Shown one piece after another: positions 63,092 to 64,000 of a DNA stretch of 64,000 nt. The notes under the pieces are model-generated. The model was not told where the DNA came from and made no database searches. It saw only the letters and a list, made by a program, of their open reading frames with translations. Source of the DNA: Dasyornis broadbenti. Lineage: Eukaryota > Chordata > Aves > Passeriformes > Dasyornithidae. The stretch covers positions 6,174,229 to 6,238,228 of the forward strand of contig VZRN01011464.1 of assembly GCA_013397935.1 (NCBI GenBank), written 5' to 3'. Position 1 is the first letter of the stretch. Each line of letters opens with the position of its first letter. Made by a program: the position numbers and the translations under genes.

Positions 63092-64000
63092 CTACAAAGA
63101 TGAAGAGTAAACGCCAAGTAAGTAAACTGGAAATTTTGCCATCATTTCTCTTCTCAAACTATTTGGCTAACTTTCATGCATCCATGAATTTAAAAAGAAA
63201 TTTTTATTTTGAGACACATTCCCACTAATAAATTCTACACTTCTCAATATTTCACACCCCAAGAAGAAATTACTTGATTATTATATACAATGTATCCCTG
63301 GCCACAGTAAGATTATATCTAACAATTTCTTTAAGGAAGACATTTAATTACCATAACAACATGAAAACATATGAGATGTTTTCACTAGAATTAAACTCTG
63401 ATACAAATAAATATTTGGGACACTGAGTTGTTAGAACATGAAGAAAATGGTCCTAGTATTTTCTGCAATAAAGTTTAAAAACTCAATCATATTAGCTTCA
63501 CTGTAAATCCTACTGAAGATAATGGCTTTAATAGCTGATATCATTGAATACTGATAGGACCAGACAAAGAAGGATTAGAGATTAGCAACATATTGAAATG
63601 TGCATGAAAACAGAAAAATACTTCACTTTTGTTTTTCCCTTTCTATTGCTATGGTACCCAATGATCATGAAGAAAATCCTGAGATGAGGAATACAGAGGA
63701 GAATATCCAGTAGGAATAGAAATATAAGCGAAAAATATCAACTGCAGTAAACAGAAGGAAACTGAGCAACAAGAATATACTTGCCCGTTTTGAATTTCAC
63801 TATCCATCAGTAAGAGAAAGCAGGGAAACAGAAAAAAACAGGGTAAAGCACAAGGGGTCACAAACCAATATTTTATTCAAACAGCCCCTTGAATAAAAAT
63901 ATTGTACATAGATAGATAAAAGGTTCAATTTACATACAGCTATAGTCTGGAAAAAAAAAAAAGACAAACATCTTTGAAGACTGAAGAATAGGTCCTTCTC
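63092..64000 (-). other. CACNA2D1: Partial intron upstream of the SETLK exon
   Basis: The preceding full-size exon expected from the family (segment around LPTYSFYY) is not in the remaining sequence, so the intron or a microexon reaches the window edge. Confidence 0.6.
63938..63946 (-). other. Candidate 9-nt microexon upstream of the SETLK exon
   Basis: On the minus strand a run of twelve T residues leads to ccag, then ACTATAGCT, then the donor gtatgt (the same donor as the exon at 53482-53553). Nine bases keep phase with the 63091 acceptor whether included or skipped, and would add Tyr-Ser plus split codons. Mammalian alpha-2/delta-1 has a very short alternative cassette close to this point. 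Such short matches arise easily by chance. Confidence 0.27.

Noticed and set aside
63627..63642. Second microexon candidate encoding a KGKNK-like peptide, reminiscent of the mammalian basic cassette
   Set aside because: 16 nt would break the frame, no polypyrimidine tract precedes it and the donor gtgaag is poor.
1..64000. tRNA, rRNA, CRISPR arrays, retroviral LTRs, CpG-island promoters
   Set aside because: No cloverleaf with A/B boxes, no spaced direct-repeat array, no LTR pair and no CpG-dense block was found by eye; a tRNA or covariance-model scan was not possible.

Overview
The window looks like a stretch of a bird genome. The evidence is four CR1 LINE fragments of the avian type, one of them a near-canonical 3' end finishing in the ATTCTATG-type terminal repeat, plus AT-rich sequence with long introns and very sparse genes, as on an avian macrochromosome. 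It contains one assembly gap (13830-13972) and a single ambiguous base inside a long poly(A) tract.

Only one protein-coding gene can be supported. It lies on the minus strand in the right half and is the 3' part of a voltage-gated calcium-channel alpha-2/delta subunit of the alpha-2/delta-1 type (CACNA2D1 or a very close paralogue). Sixteen coding exons are resolved between 63091 and 36128. Every junction keeps frame, and the sum is 462 codons including the stop. The 5' part of the gene (signal peptide, VWA/MIDAS domain, first Cache region) lies beyond the right edge. The exons cover the C-terminal part of the alpha-2 chain, the alpha-2/delta processing junction, the cysteine-rich delta chain and, in a last exon isolated by an 8.7-kb intron, the GPI-anchor signal. 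A 3' UTR of up to about 4.5 kb is proposed, ending near an AATAAA at 31651-31656 (minus strand).

Layout: 1-31.6 kb is non-coding and probably intergenic. It holds two adjacent terminal-inverted-repeat element relics (782-857 and 866-1069), an imperfect long inverted repeat (3749-3829), an (AAAC)n array, the assembly gap with flanking poly(A) tracts, a kappaB/CRE site pair, two CR1 fragments and several G-quadruplex-capable tracts. From 31.6 to 36.1 kb is the probable 3' UTR. From 36.1 to 63.1 kb is the gene. From 63.1 to 64.0 kb is the next intron, with a possible 9-nt microexon.

The most interesting points are: (a) the encoded protein is more diverged from mammalian alpha-2/delta-1 than I expect for a bird orthologue, leaving open a retained paralogue; (b) a candidate microexon near the place where mammalian CACNA2D1 uses a very short alternative cassette; (c) a cluster of perfect short hairpins in an intron (50701-50924); (d) the isolation of the GPI-signal exon, with an immediate in-frame stop if the preceding donor is not used. 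No bacterial, viral or CRISPR-type system is visible. Comparisons with mammalian proteins are from memory, not computed alignments.
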